From Lysobacterales bacterium (lineage in GTDB: Bacteria > Pseudomonadota > Gammaproteobacteria > Xanthomonadales > Xanthomonadaceae), in contig JAFLDZ010000001.1 of NCBI GenBank assembly GCA_017302135.1, forward strand, positions 434,001 through 498,000: DNA of 64,000 nucleotides, given 5' to 3'. A model generated the notes under the pieces. The model was not told where the DNA came from and did not search any database. It saw nothing but the letters and a program-made list of their open reading frames with translations. Below, piece by piece: positions 44,658-54,513 of this stretch. The first letter of the stretch is position 1. Each line of letters starts with the position of its first letter. The translations under genes and the position numbers were made by a program.

Positions 44658-45941
44658 ATGACCCGCATGAAGCCAAGTCTCCGGATACCACCGCGCCTCT
44701 TGCGCCCCGTACTGCCCGCTGCCCTTGTCTGGATGCTCGCGATCTTCGTCACGGTGCTGGTCACCGGTTGCGCGGGGCGTCAGGTTGCGACGGCGCCTCC
44801 GACCGCCCCGCTCGTGATTCTGGTGTCCATCGACGGTCTGCCGGCATCGGTGCCGGGGGATGGCACGATGCCCACCCTCGATCGCCTTGCCGCCGGTGGC
44901 GCGCGTGCCGACTGGATGAACCCCAGTTACCCGACCCAGACCTTTCCGAACCACTACACCCTGGTCACCGGGCTGCGTCCCGACCATCACGGCATCGTCC
45001 ACAACAACATGCGGGACGCGGATCTGGGTCGCTACATTTCCAAGGAAGCCAGCGCCGACGACGGCCGCTGGTGGGGCGGCGAGCCGATCTGGGCGACGCT
45101 GCAGAAACAGGGCGGGATCGCCGCGACCATGTTCTGGCCCGGATCGCGCGCGGAGATCGCCGGGCAGCGGCCGCGCTACAGCCGTGCATTCGACAAGACG
45201 CTCACGCCTGCCGCACGGGTCGATCAGGTGCTTGCGTGGCTGGATCTGCCGCAAGGCGAGCGTCCGCAACTGGTGACGCTCTATTTCGACCAGTACGACG
45301 TGGCCGCGCACATTGCCGGCGCACGCTCCAGCCTCGCGCTGGCATCGCTGCACGATGTCGACGCCGCACTGGCGCGGCTGCGCAACGGCCTGTCGCTACG
45401 CGGCATGGACGACGATGCCACGCTGATCGTCGTCTCCGACCACGGCATGGCCGACGTATCGCAGGCGAACAGCCTGCTGCTGGACGATCTGCTCGATGCT
45501 GCGCATTACGACATCGAATGGTGGGGCACGCTCATCGGGCTGCGACCGCATGCGGACAGCGTCGATATCGTTGCGCGCACGCTGCTCGGCAAGCACGATC
45601 ATTTCGAATGCTGGCGCAAGAGCGAGCTGCCGGCAGCATGGCGCTACGGCACCCACCCGCGCATCCCGCCCATCGTCTGCCAGGTCGACGTGGGCTGGCG
45701 CGTGCAGGGTCGGCACAACCCACCGCAGCGCCAGCCGATCAAGGGCGAACACGGCTACGCGCCGGAAGATCCGTCGATGCGTTCGGTCTTCGTCGCGAAC
45801 GGCCCTTCGTTCCGCAGCGGCGTGCGCTTGCCGCCGTTCGACAACGTCGATATCTACCCGCTGCTCGCGCATCTGCTGCGGATCGAACCCGCCGCGAACG
45901 ACGGTGAACTGGAACCTTTGCGAGCGGCGCTCAAGCCGTAG
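44658..45941 (+). CDS. Alkaline phosphatase-superfamily phosphodiesterase (NPP-like) lipoprotein
   Basis: 427 residues from ATG at 44658 (ATG at 44667 also fits). Basic N-terminus, hydrophobic stretch and lipobox-like VLVTGC suggest a lipoprotein. The catalytic domain matches nucleotide pyrophosphatase/phosphodiesterases: ILVSIDGLPA (metal Asp), YPTQTFPNHYTLVTG (nucleophile Thr), DQYDVAAH, VVSDHGMADV and EHGYAPEDPSMR. It would hydrolyse extracellular nucleotides or phosphodiesters with two zinc ions. It converges with the LytTR regulator gene 3 bp away. Confidence 0.9.
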   Translation: MTRMKPSLRIPPRLLRPVLPAALVWMLAIFVTVLVTGCAGRQVATAPPTAPLVILVSIDGLPASVPGDGTMPTLDRLAAGGARADWMNPSYPTQTFPNHYTLVTGLRPDHHGIVHNNMRDADLGRYISKEASADDGRWWGGEPIWATLQKQGGIAATMFWPGSRAEIAGQRPRYSRAFDKTLTPAARVDQVLAWLDLPQGERPQLVTLYFDQYDVAAHIAGARSSLALASLHDVDAALARLRNGLSLRGMDDDATLIVVSDHGMADVSQANSLLLDDLLDAAHYDIEWWGTLIGLRPHADSVDIVARTLLGKHDHFECWRKSELPAAWRYGTHPRIPPIVCQVDVGWRVQGRHNPPQRQPIKGEHGYAPEDPSMRSVFVANGPSFRSGVRLPPFDNVDIYPLLAHLLRIEPAANDGELEPLRAALKP

Positions 45942-45944
45942 CGA

Positions 45945-46721
45945 TCACATCCCGCGGAAACGATGCAGGAATGCCGCGCTGACCGGCAGCGCATCGTCGC
46001 GCCCGCGCAGTTGCAGCGTCGATTTTCCGAATTCGTCCCTGCGCACCCGGTCGATCGCGGACACGCGCACGACCACGCCGCGATGCACCTGCCAGAATTC
46101 ATCGGGATCCAGCCCGGCCAGCAGATCCTTGATCGGCGTGCGGATGATCGCTTCCGCGCCTGCGGTCACCACCCGCACGTATTTGTCCTGCGCCTGGAAA
46201 TACAGGACTTCCTCGATCCCGATCATGCGCACGCTGTCGCCGACGGCGGCGCTGATCCAGCGGATCAGGCGGGTGCCGGATGGGCGCAGCCGGGTTTCGA
46301 GGGCATCGACCTGCTGCAAGGCATCGTCGTTCGGCGCGGTGGCCGCGCGCAAACGCTCGCGGATGCGATCGAGCGCACGCTGCAGGCGTTCGGGCTGCAG
46401 CGGCTTGAGCAGATAGTCGACGGCGCCGGCCTCGAACGCGCGCACCGCATATTCGTCATAAGCGGTCGTGAACACCACCAGCGACTTCGCCGCGACCGCA
46501 GCGCGCGCCACATCCAGACCGCTGACACCCGGCATGCGGATGTCGAGGAAGGCCAGCGTCGGCCGATGCGCGGCGATCGCTTCCATCGCCGCGATACCGT
46601 CTTCGCATTCGGCGACGATGCGCAGTTCCGGCCAGGCATCCTCCAGCATCGCGCGCAGCGCGTTGCGCAGCGGCGCTTCGTCTTCGGCAATGATCGCGTT
46701 GATGTCGGTGATGTCGGTCAT
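45945..46721 (-). CDS. LytTR-family response regulator
   Basis: 258 residues. Receiver domain 1-120 with phosphoacceptor D60 (LAFLDIRMPG), T and K of the switch (FTTAYDEYAV, DYLLKPLQP). A LytTR DNA-binding domain follows at about 150-255 (RWISAAVGDSVRMIGIEEVL...FWQVHRGVVVRVSAIDR). It is the partner of the LytS-like kinase encoded immediately upstream; the start codon overlaps that gene by 4 nt (ATGA). LytTR regulators control cell wall, biofilm or secretion genes; the targets here are unknown. Confidence 0.93.
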   Translation of the reverse strand: MTDITDINAIIAEDEAPLRNALRAMLEDAWPELRIVAECEDGIAAMEAIAAHRPTLAFLDIRMPGVSGLDVARAAVAAKSLVVFTTAYDEYAVRAFEAGAVDYLLKPLQPERLQRALDRIRERLRAATAPNDDALQQVDALETRLRPSGTRLIRWISAAVGDSVRMIGIEEVLYFQAQDKYVRVVTAGAEAIIRTPIKDLLAGLDPDEFWQVHRGVVVRVSAIDRVRRDEFGKSTLQLRGRDDALPVSAAFLHRFRGM

Positions 46722-47989
46722 TGCGCTTCGTGCTCCAATGGTTCGTCGTGCAATGCGTGGTCGTCCAACGGGAGCCGCAATTCCGCGCGCGCGCCGCATG
46801 CAGGCTCGCCGCTCAGCTGGAAATCCGCGCGCGCGCCATAACGCGCGTCCAACTGTGCGCGGATATTGGCCAGACCCAGCCCACCGCCGACACCCAACTG
46901 CAGTCCCAGGCCGTCGTCTATGACGCGGATATGCAGGTCGCGTCCATGTCGTTCCGCCGAAATGGTCACCGTCCCGGGCCCCGGTTTCGGTTCGATCCCG
47001 TGCTTGATCGCGTTCTCGACCAGACTGATCAACAGCATCGGCGGACACGGCAGCGCCCGCAGCGCGTCGTCGACATCGACCCTGTAGTTCAATCGCCCGG
47101 CGGTGCGCAGGCGCATCAGTTCGAGGTAGCTCGCGCACAGATCGAGCTGCTGGCCGAGCGTGGAATGCAGGGCGCTGTGTTCGTCGCGCAGCTTGGGAAT
47201 GGTCGCGCGCAGATAATCGACGAGCGCGTCGAGCGTGGCTTCGGCCTGCGCCGGTTCCTGACGCAGCAGCGCGCGCACGGAAGCGAGGGTGTTGAACAGG
47301 AAATGCGGTTCGACCTGCGCCTGCAGCACGCCGAGGCGCAGCTCGGACTGCTGTTTGCGAAGCTCCAGCGCCGCCAGCGCATCGGCCTGGCGATTGTCCT
47401 GCCAGCGCCGCAATTCGCCGAAATACGCGCGCAGCGCCAGCCCACCGCCGAGCGCGCCGTAGACCAGCAAGCCGATCACCACTTTCACCGTCGCCAGCAC
47501 CGCCGTGGTGAAGGCCGAAAACGTCGGCGGCTTCACGGTCACGTCGATGCCCTGCGTTTTCGGCATCACCTGTGCGAGATAGCCGGATGCCCAGGCATCG
47601 GCGAAATACGCGATGACGATGCCGATCGACACCGCAGCCACCACGCCGATACGCTCGCGGCGCAGCGGCAGGTCGCGATGACGCACGAAGGTCGCCAGCA
47701 GCGGACCGGCGCAGGTCATCAGCATGAAAGCGCCGAAAAAATGCAGGCCGGACAGGATTCCGATCTTCGCGTCGAAGGTCGTCATGCCCAGACCCACGCC
47801 GGACAACAGCGCCCAGAGTCCGATACAGATCGCGAAGATCAGCGCCCGCCCACGCAGCCACGGCCAACCGAACACCGGGTAGCGTCGATAGTGGATCCGG
47901 AATACGCCGCCACCAGCCACGACTTCGGTCGGCAGCGGGCGGTCCAGCGGATAAGGCGTGCGGTCCGATAAACGTTCTGACGAATTCAT
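46718..47989 (-). CDS. LytS/YpdA-type sensor histidine kinase
   Basis: 423 residues. Six membrane helices (residues 45-230) form the sensor, followed by the His_kinase domain (phosphoacceptor His in QVEPHFLFNTLASVRALLR) and a HATPase domain (LLISLVENAIKHGIEPKPG, GLGLQLGVGGGLGLANIRAQ). It phosphorylates the LytTR regulator encoded 3' with a 4-nt overlap. It overlaps the upstream serine hydrolase gene by 4 nt too, so the three products come from one message. Confidence 0.93.
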   Translation of the reverse strand: MNSSERLSDRTPYPLDRPLPTEVVAGGGVFRIHYRRYPVFGWPWLRGRALIFAICIGLWALLSGVGLGMTTFDAKIGILSGLHFFGAFMLMTCAGPLLATFVRHRDLPLRRERIGVVAAVSIGIVIAYFADAWASGYLAQVMPKTQGIDVTVKPPTFSAFTTAVLATVKVVIGLLVYGALGGGLALRAYFGELRRWQDNRQADALAALELRKQQSELRLGVLQAQVEPHFLFNTLASVRALLRQEPAQAEATLDALVDYLRATIPKLRDEHSALHSTLGQQLDLCASYLELMRLRTAGRLNYRVDVDDALRALPCPPMLLISLVENAIKHGIEPKPGPGTVTISAERHGRDLHIRVIDDGLGLQLGVGGGLGLANIRAQLDARYGARADFQLSGEPACGARAELRLPLDDHALHDEPLEHEAQ

Positions 47990-49377
47990 TGACGCTTACC
48001 GTCAAGAGTATGGCCGCCCTGATCGAGCTTGAGCGCGATCACTTTCCCGGCCGCGTCACGCTGGAAACGAATGATGATGCCGAAGTCCGGCGCCTCGAAC
48101 ACGTCCTTCGCCGTCGCCGCCAGCGGAAACGCACCCTGCCCGCTCGCCTGTGCGGTCAGCGTGCTGCCTTCAACGCGCACGGTCAGCACGAAGTCCGGCA
48201 TCAGCGGATATTCGCCGGCATACGCCTTCAGTTCATCCGCCGACAATGCGAGCACGGGCGCAGCCGATTCGCCGGTGTCGGGTTTGCCCAGCGGCACGTT
48301 CGGGTCGAGCAGATGCAGACCGAGACTGCCGAGCCCACCGCGTGCGTGCAGCGCGGTGTCGGACAGGATCACCACGCCGAATTTCTTTTCCGGATCGAAG
48401 GCCACGAACGACGAGAAGCCGCCGGTGCCGCCCTCGTGCGCGAGAAACGTACGTCCGTTGAGCTGCGCGAGCATCCAGTGCATCGCGATCGGCGCTTTCG
48501 CATCGTTGGCCACTGGCGCATGGGTCATCCGGAAATCCGTGTCCAGCGGCGGCGGCGCACCGCCGAATTGGCCCTGCACGTAGCGGACCATATCGTCGAG
48601 CGTCGAACGCACACCGCCGACACCGGCGAAGTCGCCAGGGAACGTCCACGCAGGCGTGGCCTTCGCATCCGGGGTGTGGCCGACGGCGACCTTCACGCCG
48701 TCCGGCTTGCGGTTGATGTAACTGCTGTCCATGCCCAGCGGCGCGAACACGCGCGCATCGAGCAGGGTCTCGACATCGCTGCCGGCACGCTGCGCGACCG
48801 CATACGACAACAGCATCGCCGCGAAGTTGGAGTATTCGAACTTGGCGCCCGGCGCCTGCGCCAATGCCGTGGTCGAGAGCGCCTTCAGCAGCGTGGCCGC
48901 GTCCACCTGCGCATACGGATTCAGCGGGTCGTAGCCCACGCCTGCGGGAAGCGCCGGCAGCCCGGAGGTGTGGGTGACGATGTGCCGCAACAGAATCGGC
49001 TTGCCCTCAAAGGTCGGCACGCTGCTGCCCTTCGGCAGATACGCCGACAGCGGATCGTCGAGCGAGGCCTTGCCGTCGCGGATCAGGCCGGCGAGCAGCG
49101 CCGCCATCATCGGCTTGCTGACCGAGCCGATCTCGAACGCGGTCTTCGCATCGATCCGATCCGCCGCGTCCTTGCCGTCGGCGCAGACGTAGGCGCGGCT
49201 GACGGTCTTGTCGATGACGGCGACGGCGAAGCAGGCACCGCTGCGATCGCCGTGCAGGCGTTTGCCGACGATGGTCTGCAGTTCGGCATCGGTCGCTGAA
49301 TCGGTCGCAGCGTCGGCGGCGGTGCAGGCGAAGCACGAAGACAGTGCGGCGAAGAGGACGGCGGGACGGTAGCGCAT
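47986..49377 (-). CDS. Exported class C beta-lactamase-like serine hydrolase
   Basis: 463 residues from the ATG at 49377, with a signal peptide (PAVLFAALSSCFACTAADA). The serine hydrolase triad is in EIGSVSKPM (SxxK), KFEYSNFAAM (YxN) and LAHEGGTGGFSS (HxG). A C-terminal lipocalin-like extension follows (SADELKAYAGEYPLMPDFVL). This is a D-aminopeptidase or esterase-type enzyme and not necessarily a beta-lactamase. It leads the LytS/LytR operon, which suggests that the kinase responds to a cell-wall or peptide cue handled by this enzyme (inference). Confidence 0.9.
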   Translation of the reverse strand: MRYRPAVLFAALSSCFACTAADAATDSATDAELQTIVGKRLHGDRSGACFAVAVIDKTVSRAYVCADGKDAADRIDAKTAFEIGSVSKPMMAALLAGLIRDGKASLDDPLSAYLPKGSSVPTFEGKPILLRHIVTHTSGLPALPAGVGYDPLNPYAQVDAATLLKALSTTALAQAPGAKFEYSNFAAMLLSYAVAQRAGSDVETLLDARVFAPLGMDSSYINRKPDGVKVAVGHTPDAKATPAWTFPGDFAGVGGVRSTLDDMVRYVQGQFGGAPPPLDTDFRMTHAPVANDAKAPIAMHWMLAQLNGRTFLAHEGGTGGFSSFVAFDPEKKFGVVILSDTALHARGGLGSLGLHLLDPNVPLGKPDTGESAAPVLALSADELKAYAGEYPLMPDFVLTVRVEGSTLTAQASGQGAFPLAATAKDVFEAPDFGIIIRFQRDAAGKVIALKLDQGGHTLDGKRQ

Positions 49378-49489
49378 GGCGAACTCCAAACAGGATCGGG
49401 GATGCGACCAGCCTGCCCTGCGCTGCCGTCGCACGCAGAGGTTTGCGACGAAGCCCCGCGATCGGGCGACGAAGCCCGCTCAGCGCGGA

Positions 49490-50734
49490 TCAGACCGCCA
49501 GCAGCCTGCGCATCGATGCCGCGAACCGCGTGGCGATGGCGTCGCGGTCGCGGTGGCGGGCGCCGGTCACCACGTCGCAACCATTCACGATGACGCGATC
49601 CACCGCATTGCGATTGCCGGCGAAGATCCAGCGGTCGGCCGCATCGGCGGCGGTCGCGCCGATCAGCTGCGGCGCGTGGCCGTTCAGGGCGACCGTATCG
49701 CGCGCCAGCGCTTCCGGCGCGAATCCGGTCGACTGCGCTGCGCTCGCCCGCACGCCTGAAAGCAGCACCTCGCCGACGCTGGGCGAGCCGGCGGTTGCGG
49801 CGATATTGCGATGCCGGGTGATCAGACGCTGGCCGTATTCCAGCCAGCGCAGTTCTTCCACCGGCGACACCGAACTGTGCGAATCCGAACCGATGCCCCA
49901 GGCGCCGTTCGCATCGAGGTAATCGCGCAGCGGGAACAAGCCGTCGCCGAGATTGGCTTCGGTGGTCGGGCAGATCGCAACGGTGGCGCTGGCATCGGCG
50001 ATGCCGACGATCTCTTCGATTTCGAGATGGGTGGCATGCACCAGGGTCCAGCGCGCATCAATGTCGACATGATCCAGCAGCCAGCGCACCGGGCGTTCGC
50101 CGCGGATCGCGAGACAGTCCTGCACTTCGCCGATCTGCTCGGCGATGTGGATGTGGATGCGCGCATCCGGTGGCAGCGCCGCGAGCACCGCCGTCATCGC
50201 ATCCGCCGGCACCGCGCGCAGGCTGTGCAGCGCGCAGCCGACGCGCAGGGTGTCGTCCTGTTCGCGATGCAGCGTTTCGAACAGGTGCAGATAGCCGTCG
50301 ATATCGTGACCGAAGCGGCGCTGGCGTTCGTTGAGCGGGCGCCTGTCGAAACCGCCGGTCATGTACAGCACCGGCAGCAGGGTCATGCGGATACCGGTCT
50401 CGCGCGCGGCGGCGATCAGGGCGCGCGACATCGCCGCAGCGTCATCGTAGGCGCGCCCGTCGGGCGCATGGTGCAGATAGTGGAATTCGCAGACCGTGGT
50501 GTAGCCGGCTTCCAGCATTTCGGCGTACAACTGCGCGGCGACCGCGTGCAGGGTGTCGGGATCGAACCGCGACGCCATCCGGTACATGGTTTCGCGCCAG
50601 GTCCAGAACGAGTCGGACGGATGGGTCATGCGTTCGGCCATGCCCGCCATTGCGCGCTGGAACGCATGCGAATGCAGGTTGGCGATGCCGGGAAGACGCC
50701 AGCGGTCGCCTTCGGATGCGATGGATGGGTTCAT
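49490..50734 (-). CDS. hutF: Formimidoylglutamate deiminase (HutF), short N-terminus
   Basis: 414 residues. Amidohydrolase fold: metal-binding LHSHAFQ (usual HxH), ARIHIHIAEQIGEVQDC, WTLVHATHLEIEEI, ATVAICPTTEANLGDGLFPL and WGIGSDSHSSVSPVEELRWL. HutF deiminates N-formimidoyl-L-glutamate to N-formylglutamate, the alternative five-step histidine route. Known HutFs are about 455 residues; the first 40 or so (small beta domain) are absent here and no upstream start in this frame supplies them. It is divergent from the CoA transferase gene. Confidence 0.92.
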   Translation of the reverse strand: MNPSIASEGDRWRLPGIANLHSHAFQRAMAGMAERMTHPSDSFWTWRETMYRMASRFDPDTLHAVAAQLYAEMLEAGYTTVCEFHYLHHAPDGRAYDDAAAMSRALIAAARETGIRMTLLPVLYMTGGFDRRPLNERQRRFGHDIDGYLHLFETLHREQDDTLRVGCALHSLRAVPADAMTAVLAALPPDARIHIHIAEQIGEVQDCLAIRGERPVRWLLDHVDIDARWTLVHATHLEIEEIVGIADASATVAICPTTEANLGDGLFPLRDYLDANGAWGIGSDSHSSVSPVEELRWLEYGQRLITRHRNIAATAGSPSVGEVLLSGVRASAAQSTGFAPEALARDTVALNGHAPQLIGATAADAADRWIFAGNRNAVDRVIVNGCDVVTGARHRDRDAIATRFAASMRRLLAV

Positions 50735-50826
50735 TGGCGCATTGTCGCCGATTCGCGCTGCGCCGCATCCCCTGTGGGAGCAGGCCCGGCTAGACTGTGC
50801 GCTGACTTCAAACCACGGGCGGATCG

Positions 50827-51987
50827 ATGTCGGCGTTGTCAGGAATCAAGGTGCTGGAACTGTCTCGGGTGCTGGCCGGGCCGTGGTGCGGGATGACGCT
50901 CGCCGATCTCGGCGCCGACGTGATCAAGCTCGAACCGCTGGAAGGCGACGACACCCGCGGCTACGGTCCGCCGTTCCGAGGCGACATCTCCGCCTATTTC
51001 GCCAGTTGCAATCGCGGCAAGCGTTCGATCGCCATCGATCTGCGTCATCCCGAAGCGAAACCGCTGCTGGAGGCGCTGATCAGCGAGGCCGACGTGCTGG
51101 TCGAGAACTTCCGCACCGGCGCCGCCGAAGCGCTCGGCATCGGCTACGCGCATGCGCGCAGCCTCAACCCGCGACTGATCTGGTGCGCGATCTCCGGTTA
51201 CGGCCGCAGCGGTCCGGATGCGCAGCGGCCGGGCTACGATTTCGTGGTGCAGGCCGAATCCGGGCTGATGTCGATCACCGGGCCGGCGGACGGCGCGCCC
51301 AGCAAGGTCGGCGTGGCCACGGTCGATCTGGCCACCGGACTCAACGCGACCATCGCGATCCTCGCCGCGCTGCATCAGCGCGCGCGCACCGGCGAGGGCC
51401 AGTACATCGAGCTGAGCCTGTTCGAAGTGCAGGTGCAGGCCCTGGCCAACATCGCCAGCAGCGTGCTGTTCACCGATGCCGAAGCGAAGCGCTGCGGTAA
51501 CACGCACCCGACCATCGTGCCGTATCAGACCTTCGATGCCGCCGACGGCACGTTCGCGCTGGCCTGCGCCAGCGACCATCTCTGGCATCGCCTGTGCGCG
51601 TTGATCGACCGGCCGCAGTGGGTCGACGATCCGCGCTGCGCGACGAACAGCGCGCGGGTGCTGCATCGCCACTGGCTGATTCCGGCGCTGGCGGCATGTT
51701 TCGCTGCCGACACCGTGACCGCATGGCTGGCGCGCTTCGACACCGCCGGCATTCCCGCCTCACCGGTCAACGGCGTGCGCGACGCGCTGATGAGCGAGTT
51801 GGCGACAGCGCGCAGCCTGCGCATCGAAGACGACGGCATTCCGATGGTCGCCAGCCCGCTGCGGATGTCGGCCTCGCCGATGGCCGAACCGAAACGCCCG
51901 CCGCACCTCAGCGAGCATGCCGACGCGGTCTGCGCCGCGCATGGTTTCGATGCGGAGGCATTGCGCGCGTCCGGAGCGATCCGGTGA
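50827..51987 (+). CDS. CaiB/BaiF-family CoA transferase (class III)
   Basis: 386 residues. N-terminal [20 protein letters not shown] and [20 protein letters not shown], the catalytic-Asp region [20 protein letters not shown], and [20 protein letters not shown] identify the class III CoA-transferase family. These enzymes move CoA between acids through an Asp-linked anhydride. Substrate not readable. The stop overlaps the hutI start (GTGA), so it is co-translated with the histidine pathway gene, an unusual pairing. Confidence 0.92.
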   Translation: MSALSGIKVLELSRVLAGPWCGMTLADLGADVIKLEPLEGDDTRGYGPPFRGDISAYFASCNRGKRSIAIDLRHPEAKPLLEALISEADVLVENFRTGAAEALGIGYAHARSLNPRLIWCAISGYGRSGPDAQRPGYDFVVQAESGLMSITGPADGAPSKVGVATVDLATGLNATIAILAALHQRARTGEGQYIELSLFEVQVQALANIASSVLFTDAEAKRCGNTHPTIVPYQTFDAADGTFALACASDHLWHRLCALIDRPQWVDDPRCATNSARVLHRHWLIPALAACFAADTVTAWLARFDTAGIPASPVNGVRDALMSELATARSLRIEDDGIPMVASPLRMSASPMAEPKRPPHLSEHADAVCAAHGFDAEALRASGAIR

Positions 51988-53219
51988 CGGCCGCAACCCT
52001 GTACGACGGCCTGCTCATCGGCGCCTCGCTGGCGACGCTGGATGCGGCGCGCGGCTATGGCGAGATCGAAGACGGCGCGCTTGCCTGGAAAGACGGCGTG
52101 CTGCGATTCGTCGGCCCGCGCAGCGCGCTTCCGGAAACGGCGGCTGCGCTGGCGCACGAAGTCTTCGAAGTCGATGGCGGTTGGGTCACGCCAGGTCTGA
52201 TCGACTGCCATACGCATGTCGTGTTCGCTGGCGACCGCGCGCACGAATTCGAACTGCGGCTGGAAGGCGCGAGCTACGAGGAGATCGCGCGCGCAGGCGG
52301 CGGCATCCTCTCGACCGTACGCGCGGTGCGCAACGCCAGCGAAGACGCGCTGTTCGCACAATCGCTGCCGCGCGCGCGGATGCTGCTGCGCGACGGCGCG
52401 ACCACCCTGGAAATCAAATCCGGCTACGGCTTGGATCTGGACAACGAACGCAAGATGCTGCGGGTCGCGCGCCGCATCGGCGACGCGCTGGGCATCGGCG
52501 TACGCACGACCTTCCTCGGCGCGCACGCGCTGCCGCCGGAGTTCGCGAACGATGCCGACGGCTACATCGATGCCGCCATCGACTGGCTGCGGACGCTGCA
52601 CGCCGAAGGACTGGTCGATGCGGTCGACGCCTTCTGCGAAGGCATCGGCTTCACGCCTGCGCAGACGCGGCGCGTGTTCGCGGCTGCCGCAGCACTGGGC
52701 CTGCCGGTGAAACTGCACGCCGACCAGCTCAGCGATCTCGGCGGTGCAGCGCTGGTCGCGGAGTTCGGCGGGCTGTCGGCGGATCACGTCGAATTCGCCA
52801 GCGACGACAGCGTGCGTGCAATGGCCGCGAACAACACGGTCGCCGTGCTGCTGCCCGGGGCATTCCACTGCCTGCGCGAAACGAAACTGCCGCCGATCGA
52901 CGCCTTCCGCGCGCAGGGCGTGGCGATGGCCGTCGCCACCGACTGCAACCCCGGCACATCGCCGCTGCTGTCGCTGCGCTGCGCCATGTCGCTGGCCTGC
53001 ACCCATTTCCGGCTCACCCCGGAAGAGGCCCTGCGCGGCGCGACCGTGCATGCGGCGCGCGCGCTCGGCCTGTCCGATCGCGGCGTCCTGGCGGTGGACA
53101 TGCGCGCGGATTTCGCGCACTGGAACATCCGCCGCCCCGCCGACCTGTGCTACTGGCTCGGCGGCGAGCTTGCGGGTACCGTATTCGCGGGCGGTCGCCC
53201 CGCTCCCTCCACGTACTGA
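51984..53219 (+). CDS. hutI: Imidazolonepropionase (HutI)
   Basis: 411 residues from a GTG start at 51984 overlapping the CoA transferase stop by 4 nt. Metal motif [18 protein letters not shown], the catalytic [30 protein letters not shown] and [20 protein letters not shown] are diagnostic of HutI. It opens the imidazolone ring to give N-formimidoyl-L-glutamate, the substrate of HutF. Standard length. Together with HutU at 37.5 kb and HutF it gives three of the five histidine degradation steps in this window. Confidence 0.96.
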   Translation: MTAATLYDGLLIGASLATLDAARGYGEIEDGALAWKDGVLRFVGPRSALPETAAALAHEVFEVDGGWVTPGLIDCHTHVVFAGDRAHEFELRLEGASYEEIARAGGGILSTVRAVRNASEDALFAQSLPRARMLLRDGATTLEIKSGYGLDLDNERKMLRVARRIGDALGIGVRTTFLGAHALPPEFANDADGYIDAAIDWLRTLHAEGLVDAVDAFCEGIGFTPAQTRRVFAAAAALGLPVKLHADQLSDLGGAALVAEFGGLSADHVEFASDDSVRAMAANNTVAVLLPGAFHCLRETKLPPIDAFRAQGVAMAVATDCNPGTSPLLSLRCAMSLACTHFRLTPEEALRGATVHAARALGLSDRGVLAVDMRADFAHWNIRRPADLCYWLGGELAGTVFAGGRPAPSTY

Positions 53220-53239
53220 ACAAACGGCAGGTATTCCGC

Positions 53240-54439
53240 ATGCGCATCCACACGTTCGCCGCCGCGCTCGCGCTCTGCGCGTCGCCCTTCGCCATCGCGA
53301 CCGCAGCGGACGCCACGCCGGCGGCGCGGAAACTCGCGCAGGACGCGGTCATCGTCGACACGCATATCGACGCACCGACCGAACTGATGAAAACCTGGGT
53401 CGATCTTGGCGCCGCGCAGTCGCGCGAGTTCGATTTTCCGAAAGCGCGTGCCGGCGGCCTCGACGTCGCCTTCATGTCGATCTACACCTCGCCCGGACAG
53501 GACGACAACGGCAGCGCGTGGACGGTCGCCAACCACATGATCGATGCGGTGGAATCGCTCGCGCTGCGCCATCCCGACAAATTCGCGCTGCTGCGCTCGC
53601 CGCAGGACGTGAAGCGTCTGCGTCGCGGCGACCGCGTGCTGCTGCCGCTGGGCATGGAGAACGGCGCGCCGATCGGCGACGACCTGGGCAAACTGACCTT
53701 CTTCTTCGACCGCGGCGTGCGCTACATCACCCTCGCCCACAGCGCCAACAACCGCATCGCCGATTCCTCGTACGCGCAGGAGAAGAAGTGGAATGGACTG
53801 AGCCCGTTCGGCCGTGAGGTGGTCGCGGAAATGAATCGCCTCGGCATGATGATCGACGTCTCGCATCTGTCCGATGCGGCGGTGGCACAATCGGTCGAAC
53901 TCAGCCGCGCGCCGGTGGTCGCGACCCATTCGGCGCTGCGGCATTTCACGCCCGGCTTCGAGCGCAATCTCAGCGACGAACTGGCCAAGGCCATCGCGGC
54001 GAAAGGCGGCGTGATCCAGATTCCGTTCGGCAACGCTTTCGTCGATCCCGCATCGGCGGCCAAGACCCAAGCGTACTTCGTCGCCTACGCCGCGTTCGAG
54101 CGCGATCGCAATTCGGGCAAGACCACGAAAACCGTCGCCGAATTCGACGAGGCATGGGACAGGGACCACCCGGCGCTGACCGTGAAGATCGAAGCGGTGC
54201 TCGACCAGATCGATTACGGCGTGAAGCTGGTAGGCATCGACCACATCGGCATCGGCTCCGACTTCGACGGCGTCAGCGGCGCATTGCCAGAAGGCCTGAA
54301 AAGCGTCGCCGATTTCCCGAACCTGATCGCCGGCCTGCAGGCGCGCGACTACAGCGACGCGGATATCCGAAAAATCCTCGGCGGCAATCTGGTGCGGATG
54401 TGGCGGCAGGTGGAAACGACCGCAACCGCTTCGCGCTGA
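53240..54439 (+). CDS. Exported membrane dipeptidase (M19, renal dipeptidase family)
   Basis: 399 residues from ATG at 53240; signal peptide TFAAALALCASPFAIATAA. Zinc ligands: IVDTHIDAPTE (HxD), LPLGMENGAPIG (Glu), ITLAHSANN (His), VVATHSALRHF (His), and HIGIGSDFDGVSG (Asp). M19 enzymes cleave dipeptides, often D-configured at the second residue, in the periplasm. It sits 20 bp after hutI and 74 bp before the STM4015 gene on the same strand, so its promoter may also reach the STM4011-4015 cassette. Confidence 0.93.
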   Translation: MRIHTFAAALALCASPFAIATAADATPAARKLAQDAVIVDTHIDAPTELMKTWVDLGAAQSREFDFPKARAGGLDVAFMSIYTSPGQDDNGSAWTVANHMIDAVESLALRHPDKFALLRSPQDVKRLRRGDRVLLPLGMENGAPIGDDLGKLTFFFDRGVRYITLAHSANNRIADSSYAQEKKWNGLSPFGREVVAEMNRLGMMIDVSHLSDAAVAQSVELSRAPVVATHSALRHFTPGFERNLSDELAKAIAAKGGVIQIPFGNAFVDPASAAKTQAYFVAYAAFERDRNSGKTTKTVAEFDEAWDRDHPALTVKIEAVLDQIDYGVKLVGIDHIGIGSDFDGVSGALPEGLKSVADFPNLIAGLQARDYSDADIRKILGGNLVRMWRQVETTATASR

Positions 54440-54513
54440 TCGCTTCGTCGTCCGCGAGCAAGACAGAACTGTACTGAACCGACATCACCCTCACACTTTG
54501 GATTGGACTCCGT

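Noticed and set aside
48029-49299. Plus-strand frames across the serine hydrolase gene
   Set aside because: They are antisense to a gene with intact SxxK, YxN and HxG motifs, so they are shadows.
47986-49377. Calling the serine hydrolase a beta-lactamase resistance gene
   Set aside because: The SxxK/YxN/HxG set is shared by D-aminopeptidases and esterases; the C-terminal lipocalin-like extension and the LytS/LytR operon do not indicate a resistance role.
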